The position numbers were made by a program, and so were the translations under genes. The notes under the pieces are model-generated. The model was not told the origin of the DNA and did no database searches. It saw only the letters and a program-made list of their open reading frames with translations. From the NCBI GenBank assembly GCA_029207755.1, contig JARCOQ010000006.1, positions 5,620,846 through 5,684,845 on the forward strand: a stretch of 64,000 nucleotides of DNA, written 5' to 3'. Of the stretch, positions 37,570 to 49,400 are shown piece by piece; within the stretch, counting starts at the first letter, position 1; each line of letters opens with the position of its first letter. Origin of the DNA: Chamaea fasciata. Taxonomy: Eukaryota; Chordata; Aves; Passeriformes; Sylviidae.

Positions 37570-37808
37570 GGGAAGAGAAAAGAGTCAAAAAAAGTGCTGA
37601 GGAAGAAGGAAAGAGATCTAACTACCAATAGGGAGTGATGAACAGAAAGGGTGAGAAAGGACAGTCTTGGAAAGGGGCTAGAAAGTAAAAGACAACAAAG
37701 GACGGGAAAAACTGAGGGAGGCGAGGGGGAGGGGGTAGGGAGAGGAGAATGTGTGAAACAAAGGTGAAAGAAAGGGAAGAAGAAATGAAAGTGAGAAGGG
37801 AAGAAAGG
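37570..37808 (+). repeat. Purine-rich tract containing a G-quadruplex motif
   Basis: The plus strand is mostly A and G for about 240 bases. At 37716-37740 four G runs (GGG, GGGGG, GGGGG, GGG) are separated by loops of 6, 1 and 2 bases, fitting the usual G-quadruplex pattern. The tract could also favour triplex DNA. The minus frame rich in serine, proline and phenylalanine over it (37428-37814) is a by-product of base composition. Confidence 0.8.
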
Positions 37809-38843
37809 CCACAATCAAGGGCTGAGATGAGTACGTTCAGTTCCTATTTTATTTATACATTTATATTCCAGTCAGTGTTTGGTAGGTGTCTCTAAAGGCT
37901 GTGATTTATTATAATTTTTCCTTTTCAGTCCTGCAGAGGAAGGGGCAAAGGCCAGGAGGGGGCTGGATTCTTTGCCTAGGGCACAGCAGCTCCTTAGGCT
38001 GGCCCTGAATTCAGAGAAGTGCTAATGCTCCCTGGAGCTGGAATGCAATTAATTTTCTGTGGCACAATGTTCCAGAAAGAGCATATTTGGGGAGGCTCAG
38101 GTTTGTGATTGTAGGCTACCCTCAGCCTATGTGTGCAAATTGGAGCTGTGACACCGGCTCTCCACACCGGGTTATTATTTCACACATCTGGGGTTTTGAC
38201 CTCAAAATGTTTGTTTGAGTGACATTTTTGCAAGAGAAGAGGGTGAGCATCTCGCTTTATCCACATTAGTGGTCAGTTCAGCTGCCTGGCCAGAGTCCAC
38301 TTGGGTCGGCAGCAAAATCTTCTTTAGCTTATCTCTGGATGCCCTTTATTTATTTATTTTTGTTATTTTATTTTAAATTAAACTTTGTAAAGGTCAAATT
38401 TGGGGATTTTTTTTTTTTTAATTTAAGCAAACACTGAGCAGAGACACTGGATGATTTAGAATAATCAGTTTAAGACCACATGTGACATGTTGCTGTAGCA
38501 GCACACTTTTTCCATGACAGCTTGTTGTGTGTCACAGGGACATTTGTCACTGATCACTCAATTATCCACAAATTACAGCTTAACTTCATTTACACATTTC
38601 CTTGTAAAAGCCAGGGCAGTCCCCTGGAGCAAACAGGCCCCATCTCCTGTCGTACTATTGCAATCAGTAGATTATTGGAAGCCAAGAATGTAACTCACAC
38701 TTATAAATATTTTTGCTTTAAAAGACTTTACTCGTATCTTGAAGTAATGACAATGCTTTTTGGCTGCTATGTGCTTCAGAAAGCTTCAGAATTTTCTAAC
38801 AAAAAAGCCTGTGTTTTTCATCACTGGCCAGAATTCTCAGAGG

Positions 38844-38878
<35 letters not shown>

Positions 38879-40278
38879 CAAACATTTTTTCGTGTGTCTC
38901 ATTTACATTTTCTTTCTGAAACTGGAAATCTGGTCCTGGCACACATCTGCCACCTGAGCTGCCAGTTCAGCTATTCCTCAGCTGCTGGAGGATGCATGAA
39001 CGCATGGGAGGGTGACAAGATTGTCTCAGATAGTGCAGAGTAACTTCTTACCCAGTCTATTTGTGGTGGGACTTTTAGGAAGTCAAGGGTTAAAAGACTC
39101 ACAGGTGGGTTTAGACTTTTCTTTATGCTCTGGTTAAAGTTTGTTTTGAGGTTCCTGGAAACCTCAAGCAGATAGGCTGATATTTCCAGAGCTTTTCTGC
39201 ATATTCTTTGACTACATTATGTTAGAAATGTAACAAAACAGCTCAGACTTAAAGTATATAAAAAAGTACAGGCCTACATCTTTTACCCAGGGCAAGAGGG
39301 CAAGTAAAGCCTTCCACTGACTACTTTTACTGAGGATAGTGCCTCTGAAGAATGAGCAATGCCCTTTTCTTGGAAGTCTGGTCTAAAACCTTTCCAGTGC
39401 AGTGGCTAATGAGTTGTTACCTCCATACACCTATACCACCTTTTGCTGACTCAATTCGAAAAAGAAGAAATGACTGACCAAAACAGGACTCAGTCCATTC
39501 CAACCTACATTGTTCAAAAAATAATTGAAAATGGCTGTACCAGGGAAGTATGACTGCATGGTGTTTGAATAGGATATGTTACCCTGTGGAGGCTGATGGA
39601 AAGAAGATAAAATACACTGAATACTATATATTTAGACCATTGTTTGGTAGGTGAAATAATATTTCCTCGTGAGTCACTGACTTTCCTTGTGGATCAATAC
39701 CATGGTAGAGAGGCAATAACAGCACATAGCACAGCTTGACTCCTCAGGAGAGAAGATTTGAATAATGTCTTTGCTGGCATGGACGCTGGCAAAAGCAGAA
39801 GCTCCCAAACTGCCCTCACTGAGTAACTGGTGATGCAAACACTGCTTTGAGGAAGGTGCTGCAGAAGTCAGGGGTTTGTCTGGGGACGGATGGGGAAAGC
39901 ATCCTTCTCTGGGAAGCTGGGTGGTCCCTGTCATCTGCTATGTGACTCCAGAGCACAACTTGTGCCCACAGGGACGACCCTCTGATCCTTCTACCACCAG
40001 GTGTTACCAGGCACATGCAAGGCTGGAGCCCCAGATCTGGACTGCTGTCCTCTGCTGTCACTACTGGAGCTGTTTAACTGGGGGACAGAAGAAATTGTCT
40101 CTCAAATCCAAATAGTGAGAGGCTTTGCAACTTGGAAAATCCAGCCTGGACTCTTCCAGCCACCACTGCACTGTGAGAAGGCCAGGTGTTGGATAGAGAT
40201 TCATTCCTGTGCTCTCCCAGCAGTGTGCTATAGCTCCCAAGGGTGCAAAACTCTTTAAACAACTGCTGGACCAGCAAA
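37809..40278. other. Unique non-coding DNA
   Basis: No gene was recognised. T-rich patches occur near 38350-38420. The 173-codon plus frame at 38522-39043 runs through a 29-base poly-A and resembles nothing known, so I do not call it. Confidence 0.6.
38848..38876 (+). repeat. Poly-A run (29)
   Basis: This is an uninterrupted run of 29 A, the longest homopolymer in the window. It could be a microsatellite or the tail of a retrocopy in plus orientation. No gene-like body, AATAAA signal or clear target-site duplication was noticed upstream. Confidence 0.95.
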
Positions 40279-40353
40279 CAGGGTTTTTTTTTCGTTTGGG
40301 GTGGTTTTTTGTTTGTTTTTTTTTCCCCTTCATTGTTTTTTTCTTTTCCCCAC
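40279..40353 (+). repeat. T/G-rich low-complexity tract leading to CACAG
   Basis: Several T runs are broken by CG, GGGGTGG and GTTTG. From about 40319 a polypyrimidine stretch follows, ending in CCCCACAG with AG at 40354-40355. The tract is low complexity, but its end matches a strong 3' splice site (see the finding on 40356-40488). Confidence 0.8.
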
Positions 40354-42029
40354 AGATTGAAGCCAAAAGGCAGTGAGGGCTGGCGAGCCAGACCCAGCCC
40401 TCAACATTTTCCCTATGGAGGAAGAGCTTTTTCCTGGCTTTTTCCTCCACTGGCTTGTGGAGGTTATGCAGCTTCTAGTCCAGGGAAGGTGGTAGGACCT
40501 TACCTCTGCTTTGGTTGCAGCTGGCAGCCTGGCAATGCCCATTGCTGCACCTGGGCAGGGCAGGGCTGCTCCTGACCTAACATGGGCACTCTGTGGGAGG
40601 CAGATGATCCAGAGTGGAGGTTTGGGGCTGACTGTGGGGAAGGAGGGTGAATAATTGCTGACACACGGCTCCTTTCTCTCGCTCAGCTTGGCTTTTGGGC
40701 CTGAAGGTACTCAGTGCATGGTATCATCTGAAGGGTGAGTGCAATAACTTTGAAAGAAGCAAAGAAAGTCAGGCAGGGAGCCTCCATAAATCTATCAGAA
40801 AGTTAAATACTGTAAAATCTCCACGTTGTTTACCAGCTGTGCCTACAATGAAGACAGAAATAATCCTGGTACACATGACCTTTGATCAGCAAGGTGGAGA
40901 AATTAGGTCAAGCAGGTTTTTGCTTAGCTGAAACCATAAGCAGGGGATGAAGAGAAATAAAATTCTCTTCCAAAAAATGTATTAGTCTGAGGGCTCCACA
41001 GAAAACTGCTGTTCAGCAGCATGAGGCCAATTTGCTGCTCTTGCAAACCTTCCTTGCATCGAGTGCTGAACACAGAGGGCAAAGGAACGTGTGCACGCAG
41101 CATAGGAGCAATTGCCTACTCCACGGACTGGGTTTTGATGTTTAAATTACATTACAGGGCATGCTCCAGCAGGCTTTCTGTATGACCTTGGGGAAGCCCT
41201 TCTGTTGGTTCAGGCTCAGCTATCTCCACCTGCAGAACAGGGCAGAGTCCCTCCTGCACCACGGCTGTGACACCAGGTGTGCCTGGGGCACACTCTACAG
41301 ATGAGAGGGTGCTTCACTGTTGGCACACACAGATGCATACCAGGGCCAGTGTGTGCCTGTCATCTCTGCACTGCACCAGGGGTCATGAAATTGCTGTGAG
41401 GCTCCTCCTGAGTTTGGTCTGTGAGCTTCAGCCATGTCCAGGCAAAGCACAGAGCCAGGGCTCTCTGTGCAGGCAGTGAGGGATGGCACCCCACCCTATG
41501 CTTTGGAGGGAAAAGAGGTTAGCTCTGTGAAAACAGACCCTGGCTCTTTTTATTTACACCAGCAATGTGTCCTCCTGAGACTGGCATTAATTCTGTGGTG
41601 TCCCAGTGGGATCCCGAGGTCACAGTGAGCCTTGGTGCCTTCCAAACACCTTATCAGCACTGCTGAGATTCAGGCTGCCCCCAGGGGGAATCAAGGCTCA
41701 GCAGGATCATCTATAATTAATGGATAAAAGGATCCTCAGGAGAACTTGTCATATGGAAAATATACTACCTCAGAAATGCAAATAAATAGCTGGTCAGCAG
41801 TTTTGGGTGGGGCAGGAAGTCCCTGCCTCCACCCTCATCCCTGACCCTTATGTGGGGGCCACCGACCTGAGCCAAGACTTCCCAGTCTGAAACAGGTGAA
41901 GAAGAGATCTCATCCTCCCTGGATATTATTTTACATTGGATGACAAAATTTACCAGGCTCCAGGCTTCCCTGCAAGCAGCAGTTTAGCGGAGTCTGCAGA
42001 TGTGTGAGCACTCAGGGGGTTAAATCAGC

Positions 42030-42150
42030 AAATGGGTGACACGATTTTACGCCTGTGGGCGGCTTGTTCCAAAGATCAGCTGCTCTCAAAGCAAAAGTAA
42101 ACTAACAGTGTTTATTATGAGTCACTTAAGCAAGCAAATTATTAGTAGAA
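42030..42150. promoter_or_regulatory. Candidate enhancer with FOX-like and AP-1 sites
   Basis: TGTTTAT (42109-42115, a forkhead core on the opposite strand) is three bases from TGAGTCA (42118-42124, a perfect AP-1 site). GTAAACT lies 11 bases upstream on the other side (about 42097-42103). GATTTTACGCC and a GC-box-like GGGCGG lie 50-60 bases further upstream. The block is unique sequence just before an A-rich repeat. Function is inferred from motif density only. Confidence 0.25.
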
Positions 42151-42212
42151 TCTCATCTGTGGTTATGCGAGTTGGGACCTGAGGTGAAGGTTAATTATTT
42201 TTCCCCCATTAG

Positions 42213-42245
42213 AAAAAAAAAAAAAAAAAAAGAAGAAGAAAAAAA
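42213..42245 (+). repeat. Poly-A (19) with (GAA)n
   Basis: Nineteen A are followed by three AGA units and a further A run. It is a simple repeat. A short lysine/glutamate-rich frame across it is an artefact. Confidence 0.93.
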
Positions 42246-42369
42246 CCTGAGGTGCTTTAGCAACTGGCATGGGAAGATGCTTCCTGCACCTATCCGAGAG
42301 CGCTCAGCCTGGGCGTCTCTGGTGCTCCTGGAGCTTGCAGTGCTGCTGAGTTAAAGAGATGTGGATCTA

Positions 42370-43400
42370 ATTTTGCACACTGAGGACTCAGCCCCAAGCC
42401 CCCTGACATCCCGGAGAGTCTTTTCATTAACTTCAAGGGGCCCACAATCGGGCCCGGTGTGAATGGCCGGGGTCTGCAGCGGGCAGCAGTGGCTGGGGGA
42501 CAAAGGCTGCCCTCCCGCTGCCCCTGACCTCCCACCGGAGCTGAGTCACCGCTGCCACCAACCTTTCAGAGTCCCCTCACCCGGTGGGATGGAGGGCAGG
42601 TCGTTGTGGGAGCTTTTTCTCAGGGCAGCACCTTGTACCTGACCAGCGCTGGGGTGCTGGGGTCTGCCCGGGGTCCAGGAGCACAAAAGCAGACAGGGGG
42701 CTGAGAGGGGATGCTGGGGCATTTCCTTCCCTCCCGCCCATTAGGAGCATAGTTCATCCCATGAGAGGGTCTTCTCCATTGAAAGGAAAGAAACAACCCC
42801 CTGAGGACTGAGCCTTTTCCCATCTGGCGCCTGGGCTCCGGGCTGTGTGAGCAGGGTGTGCTGGGCCTGCTCCTGCCACGACACCTTCCCTGTCTCCAGA
42901 CCCAAGCCGCGGCTCATTTGGATGTGTCCAGTGTCACTGCAGACACCAGCACAGCAGCAGCCGGGCTCTTTTGGGCCGCTGTGGCAGCCAGCTGCTATTG
43001 AAGCTCATCCTGGTGCTGGCCTGCTGTGTGGGTGCAGCACAGGCTCTAAAGAGACACACACTCTTGCGGGGGGAAGGTGGCACAGAGAGTGACCCCAGGG
43101 CTGCCCCAAGGTACCCAGGGCTTCTCAGACATTGGTGTGACCAGCATGGGCAGGAGAAGGATGGTCTACAAGCAGAGATGGTCTACAGGGCCTAAACACC
43201 TCTCCAAGGCCTGGGAGGAAATGGGGTCTTGTCAACTTCTTCAGGAGAGGCAGAGAGGCTGTGGGGCTGGGCTGAGCTAGGGTACCACGACAGGGGGAAG
43301 AAGGAAGAGGCCACGTGAGCCCGTCCCATTGCAGAAGAGCCCAAGTGTGATAGAACTGTCCAGACCGTGCAAGTTCTCCCAGCACAGTGCTTACCCTCAG
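42370..43400. other. GC-richer patch with scattered CpG
   Basis: Relative to its surroundings this kilobase is rich in G and C, with CpGs such as those near 42413-42490 and 42900-42980. Many overlapping short frames on both strands result, none recognisable. It is not dense enough by eye to call a classical CpG island. It might be an old promoter region, a recombination-linked GC patch or an unrecognised repeat. A TGGCGCC word at 42825-42831 is not enough to claim a retroviral primer site. Confidence 0.45.
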
Positions 43401-46400
43401 TGCTCAGTAAATAAACAACAATAAAACAATGTAGATGTTTTCTGCATAAGGTAATAGAGTGCAGGTCTCTTGAGTCAAATCTGGAAGCAGTTTAACAAGG
43501 CTCCTCAGAGCAGTGGCTCTGTGTTGCTCTCTGTTTGCAGAGCACCATGGTGCTATTCACATGATTTTTAATGCAATAAAATTACACAATAATGCAATGC
43601 AATAATAATAAATTAGAACAGAGATGGTTCTCAGACATACCAAATGAGGAAAGGCAAGGTTTCACTCTTGCAATCTCAGTTCATTCCATATCCCTAGGCA
43701 AACTGCTAGATTTTTCAAAGCAGCCTTGCTAATTTTCTTTTCCTTCTTTCTTTCAGTGTGCCTTTTTAGGCCACTTCGGAATCACAGTTCTCTTTGGGAA
43801 AACAACATTTAGCATCCTTGTGCTTTGCTTCCTTCACTAGTGAATGCTGCAGAGGGAATTCTAACTCTACCACTGCACATGAGAGAATCAGACACCGTGC
43901 TGATAAGTGTAATATTAAATTGGGGCTTTGCAATCCATTTTCCCAAGGTCCAGCAGGGACCACTCAGCAGGAAATAGGTGCTGTCTCTGTCCTGGGAGAC
44001 AAGGTAGGAAATGTGAATTCCTGAGAGTACAAGCCTGGTGAAGAGCTGGCAGAACATATTTGCAGCCCAGCTACAGAGCAGCCAGCAGCCCTTGGAACTC
44101 CTTGTCCCAGGGAGTTACAGCTCTTTGCTTTTTCCTGCTTGGTCTCTGCCAGCAGTGGGAACTCCTCGATGCCATTCCCCAGAGCAGTGGGGAACCTGTC
44201 AGCTCACAATCTGAGTACCACGGCCTTCACATCCAGAGAGATGCTCCCCCGCCCTCACTCCTTTCCTGGTCCCTAAAATGTCTCTATCTCAGGGAAAAGC
44301 AGTTTACCACATCAGCAGTCATGTTCAAATTCCAAGGCTAAGCACGGAGCCTGGGAGAGAAGGAAGGGAGGGGGGGGGGCAAAAAAAAAAATCAGGTGCT
44401 TCTTAAAAACAATCAACCTGATTCACATGCAGCTCAGCAGCTTTTTTGATGGCTCAATTCCAGATTTCACAGCTATTCAATAGTTCTCTTGTGTAGCTGA
44501 TCCTTGTCTTAGAATTCAGCACAACTCAATCCATTTTCCCTTTTCTTTCTATAAACACCCCCCTCCTCCTCTTCCCCTCCCTTCTTTTTCTTGATTTACA
44601 TCTCTAGGGAGATGGGAATGTGAGGGAGAAGCTTGTAGCCTTCCTTCCTGGGGGGCCTTGAACTGGTGTCCCCTGTCTCAGGTTCCCATTGTCCGCGCTG
44701 CACAAGCCGCAGCCCCTCTGCACTCCAGCCCTACTCAATTGGAATTTAAATGCTTCATGATTGTTGTCTCACAGAATAGGAAAGTGCTGCATTAAAGAGT
44801 AAATTACAGCAGACAAGTAACTGCCTTGGGAAGGAGTGTGAAAGGAGAGATGAGACCAGCACAATGCCCATTTGCAAAAGAGGTTTTTTCCAAAGATGAA
44901 ACAATCTTCCTGGTTTGGTCTCCTAAGGATAAATATGATGTGGACAGCGTAGATTTGGGGCTTTGTCTGGGAGGCGAAGTGCAGCATGCTCAGGCCAGAA
45001 CAGGCCCGCAGTGTGCAGCTTGGGCTCAGATATGAATTGTGTCCCGGAGCCAACGGCGTGGCTGGATCTGGGCTTGACATCTGGTTTCCTACACGGGTAC
45101 AATCTGGGCAGCTTAACTGTGGTCCAAAGCACTAAGCAACTTGCAAGGAAATGAAGAGAAGAGGTTTACTCATCTCTTTGCTTTTGTTGCTTTCTAAGCA
45201 CAGGCAGAATGTTGAGTTTGCTTGTGGTATCTCCCAGTTAATGTTGACACCACCCCAGAGATCATCATCCTCTCCTCAGCCCCTCTGGTGATGACCATTT
45301 GTTGTTTAAAATGGTTGTGCCACTGGGACCCTTTCTCCCTTCCCTGTGCTATATCTACCCCAGACCTGCTTCTTTTTAGTCCAGCCTCCACTTTAGTCAC
45401 CACTGGGACATCCACATCAGACCCTGAGATATTTTTCCAGGTGAGATCTCTATGAGAACAAGATGCTGGGCCAAATCAGCCTGGAGCTAGCAGTACCCTT
45501 AGCAAAGAATCATTTTCTTGCCTGAAGGACAAATTGTGCCCTGGTAGGAGTAGAAAGCAGCCTGTGACTTCTTATGAGTTATAAGGATGCTTGCAGCTCC
45601 ATTGCTCATTTGTGTAAGATGGGGTTTCTCCACCAGGAGTGGCAGAAAAGAAAGGCTTCGACACTTGAGGAAAGAACAGGGAACTGTTAAAATTATGATT
45701 AGCATTCATCCAAAGCATCTGAGAGAGAAACAAAAATGAATTAGTCTCAGTGGCTCAGCCACAGTGCCAAGATCAGAACAGGGACCAGCCACACAAAAAG
45801 GGAGCAAAATTCAAGTATTTACCCTTGAGAGATATTGATGACATCTGTCTCCTTAACATTTTAGTCACCTTTGCAGAGCCTGTCATATTAATAGAGGATT
45901 CATGAATTAAACCAGCCAGGTGGTGTAAAGCACAGGTCACAGAAGCCCTAGGAAAAGCATCAAAAATGGCACATTCACTGCGACAAGAGAAAAAAATGAT
46001 CAGGAAATTTCTCTCCCCTTTGCTCAACAGCATATGCCTTTCAAACTGTTCACTGAAATAAGGTGCCATGGACACACAGGAAAATAATGCACAAATATGA
46101 TTAAAAAATGAAAAAACCCCAATGTGCACACACACAGAGGCAAGCAGGCAGGCACACAGTCCCTCCTGCTCATGGATCATGGTGTGCACTTTCCCCTGAG
46201 CCAGCTCTGAGTGGCTCCTGTTTAATTACGCCTCTGGAACCACTGGAGAAAAGACTGTGCCAACAATTCTCTTTTTATTCATTTGAAACTACATGTGAGA
46301 AATGCCCCTTGGCTCAATGTTGAAAATTAATGTCTCAGTGCTGAAATATATTTTTTTCTTAGGTTGCTGTGTTTTTTTTTATTTAGTGATCATTCTGAAA

Positions 46401-49400
46401 CTAGGCTTTTCAGATGACCTTCACCAGGACTCTGATACTTCTCCTTGCATTTGCATGTTGTGAACCTCAATATTGTGGTAAAGCTGGATCAAGGAATGAA
46501 CACAACCTGCTGTTCACAGGGAGAATATTCTGTATTTCACTCAGAAGTGGGTCTGCTTTTGGACCCAACAACCAGGTGCTCTGCAGAGCACATCAGGAAT
46601 TGCTGAAGTCCCACAGAAGTGACAGCATTTTGTCCTTCTAAATCCAACTCTACATGTTAGTTTTGCAGGCAGAGAATAATTTTTAAAAATGCCTTTTCCT
46701 AATCAGGTGTTCTAGTTCTCTTGACTTGCCAGGCTCATCACTATGTTGAGTCAGGGCCCTGTGGGCAAAAACAAATTCTGCTGAAAACAATAGGAAAACT
46801 AGGCTTGGAATCAACGCACGCACAATGCAAAATACTTTGCTCTGAGGACTTTTGAGGACACCCAGCGTGGTGTCATCGGAGGGCTGGCATCCTTTGGGAG
46901 GCCTGCAGCCAGCTCAGGGTATGCCAGCACCCTTCCATAGCCATGCCTCAGACCTGCTCCCATGTCCCACAGCACAAGAAGCTCTGCTGTGAGGCCACAG
47001 GTGAGGAGCCTCCTCCAAGTATTTGGAGGACCATGCTTTTCCATGCCTCTCCCAAGAAGACATGGATCAGGACAGGAGCCAGCCAGGAGAAGATCTAGAG
47101 ATGGAGTAGATAAGTTCAGGTCTCACTCTCTTCAGGCATTTTCTCTGAGAAAGAAAATTTTCTTTCAGAGACAAGACAGCAGCCTTTGGCCTGCTTATGT
47201 ATTGTCAGCGGTGCTGTGGCCATATCCTTTGGGCAGGTGAGACCTGGCTGTGGTCCATGAGGGGACAGCTGATGGTGCCCAGAGCCAGGACAGAGGTTGT
47301 AAGCATTGAGATCCCTCTTCCACACATGGCACAGGGGCCAAACACCCACTAGCAGAGCCCCCAGCCCCTGTGCACCCCTTCTCTTCACTTGCTGCCAGGT
47401 CCTTATATTTCCCTCATTGCCCTAACAAATGCCATCTCCTCTCAGGTGTGCCCTGCCTGCTTCCAGTTGCTCCAGTCCTGCAGGATTTCTGCCTACTACA
47501 GGCAAGCAATTTGCACAGATGTCAATTAAACCACTCCACTGCTGCCTCCAGATTCCCACTAGCACTGAGAGCACTGGCAAAGAGCTGCTGCATCTTCAGT
47601 GGTGTCTGCTTCTGCCTCGCAGGCAAATGTAAACACCAGGGTCCCAAGCACCAGCCCTCACTTTGAATTTCTCTGCTTTGCCTGCTTGTCTTCCAGCTCT
47701 TTAGCATGTCTTGAATGTGGCTTATTGTCTGCTAATAAAGAAAAGAGCATTGCTCTCCAGCAATGGCAAGATCCCAGCTTTCCTGCCCTGCTGCAGAGCC
47801 AATTCCAGTCGGGGAAAGCAGCTATCACTGGAGGTTTTAAATAAACCAGCACTCCCCCAACCCCAAACCCTCCTGTTATATAATGCTCTCCTTCCTCTCC
47901 TTTTAATGAAAACAACCAAGTAACTGTCTATTTTTACTATGTTAGGGACAGATCCAGCAGCCCTAACTTGTACATGCCCGTCTGGAAATCAGTGGGAGCT
48001 CTGCCTGCACGGGAAAGAGCTGCAGGGCCACGATCAGGAGTGACTAACATGAAATAGGGCTCCCCACTTCAGTCTGGGAGAGGCCAGAAAAACATGGGCC
48101 ACAACACGGTGCACATTTTGCAAGTGACACTTGGTGTTAGCCAAAATATACATCAATATGAAGGAGGCGTGTTGGTAAAAGGCACATTCCTTTACCACAC
48201 CATTACTGTAATATCCCGGTGCCTCCACATTAATTTGTTCCCAGGAAATTCCATCATCACTATTTCAAGCTTGTGGCCGTTCAAGCCACTCAGCATGATG
48301 GAAATTACCCTACTCAGGAAAACAGAATAATAAAAGCAGTGAATAAATTTGCCTTTATCCTTAGTCTGCACACCCTTATCAATCTCTGGTGAAATATTTT
48401 TTAGTATAGAAAGATTCCAATTATGTTCTTAACAAACTTTGAAAAATCAGTCAGAAGGAAGGGTGTTGGTTTTTTTAATTATCATTTATTTCCTGCAAAG
48501 TCCAAAGAATAATGCTGCCCCCAAAGAAATCCCCACAACTAGATGTTTAGAAAAGGTTTTATTAGAAGGGATATTCTGCTCCAGAAGAGCTGAGCATATG
48601 CAGTGGGATCACTGCCAGACTGAATCAGACCTGCCTGTGCTAGCCCAGTGGTCAGGGCATCTGGCCATTTGGTCCAATGCAACCAGCACTGACTGCTCCT
48701 AAAAAAAGCAATTGTGGGCTTACCTGCTGTGTAAAAATTGTCCTTCTCAGCTTGGTAATTAGACCTTCCTGAGCCTAAAGGATCATATCTCTTCCAAAAC
48801 ACATTGTGCATCCAGATCTTACTGCTCTAGCAGTTATTGATGGCAAGAGTCATGTTCAACATAGCCACAAACCAACACACACACAAAAAAAAAATTTAAC
48901 ACTACATAGATCTGTCAATGTTTTTATATGGCAGCAGTTTCACACTTGAATAAATATCTCATTCTATAATACCTTTTCTGATTACAAATGAAGCTACAAA
49001 AAAATCAAGCCACTGCAGCAGCCCTGTGCTGTCATCCTGTCCCAGCATGTGTCTTGAGCATCCATACATGCAATGGAGATTACCAGAGTCTGTTCTCACA
49101 TTCCCCATGGCCGTGTGCTTATCTTTTATTTTTTAAAAACATGGCTATTTTTGCATGGAAAAATAGAGCTGAAAACCTGTTCTGCCTTTGCCAGCTGACA
49201 AGTGACTGATCTTTATGGGCTCTATTACTGGTGGGTTTGGCAGGGTCTTGCCTTCACAGAGAGCATCACAGACACAGGAGACAGCTCTGAATGAAGGTGC
49301 CCGATGTGCTCGTACTGCTGATTACTGTGTGCAGAAAACCTTTGCACACACGCTGGGAGGCTGAGGATGAGTACAGGGTTTATAAGTTTTGCAAGGCAAT

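Larger units (their letters stand above)
40356..42369. other. Unique non-coding DNA
   Basis: No confirmed gene. A splice-acceptor/donor pair could define 40356-40488 as an exon. FOX-like and AP-1 sites cluster at 42109-42124. Otherwise nothing was recognised. Confidence 0.55.

Noticed and set aside
37428..37814. 128-codon minus-strand frame rich in serine, proline and phenylalanine
   Set aside because: It is the reverse complement of the polypurine tract, so its residues follow from base bias alone.
38522..39043. 173-codon plus-strand frame
   Set aside because: It runs through a 29-base poly-A, has no recognisable domain and no supporting splice or promoter context.
42825..42831. TGGCGCC word as a retroviral tRNA-Lys primer-binding site
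   Set aside because: Only seven bases match, followed by unrelated sequence. No long terminal repeat pair or retroviral frame was seen around it.
46330..46420. TTTTTTTCTTAG acceptor-like site near 46361
   Set aside because: The following sequence (GTTGCTGTG then a poly-T run) does not look like an exon, and no donor was found nearby.
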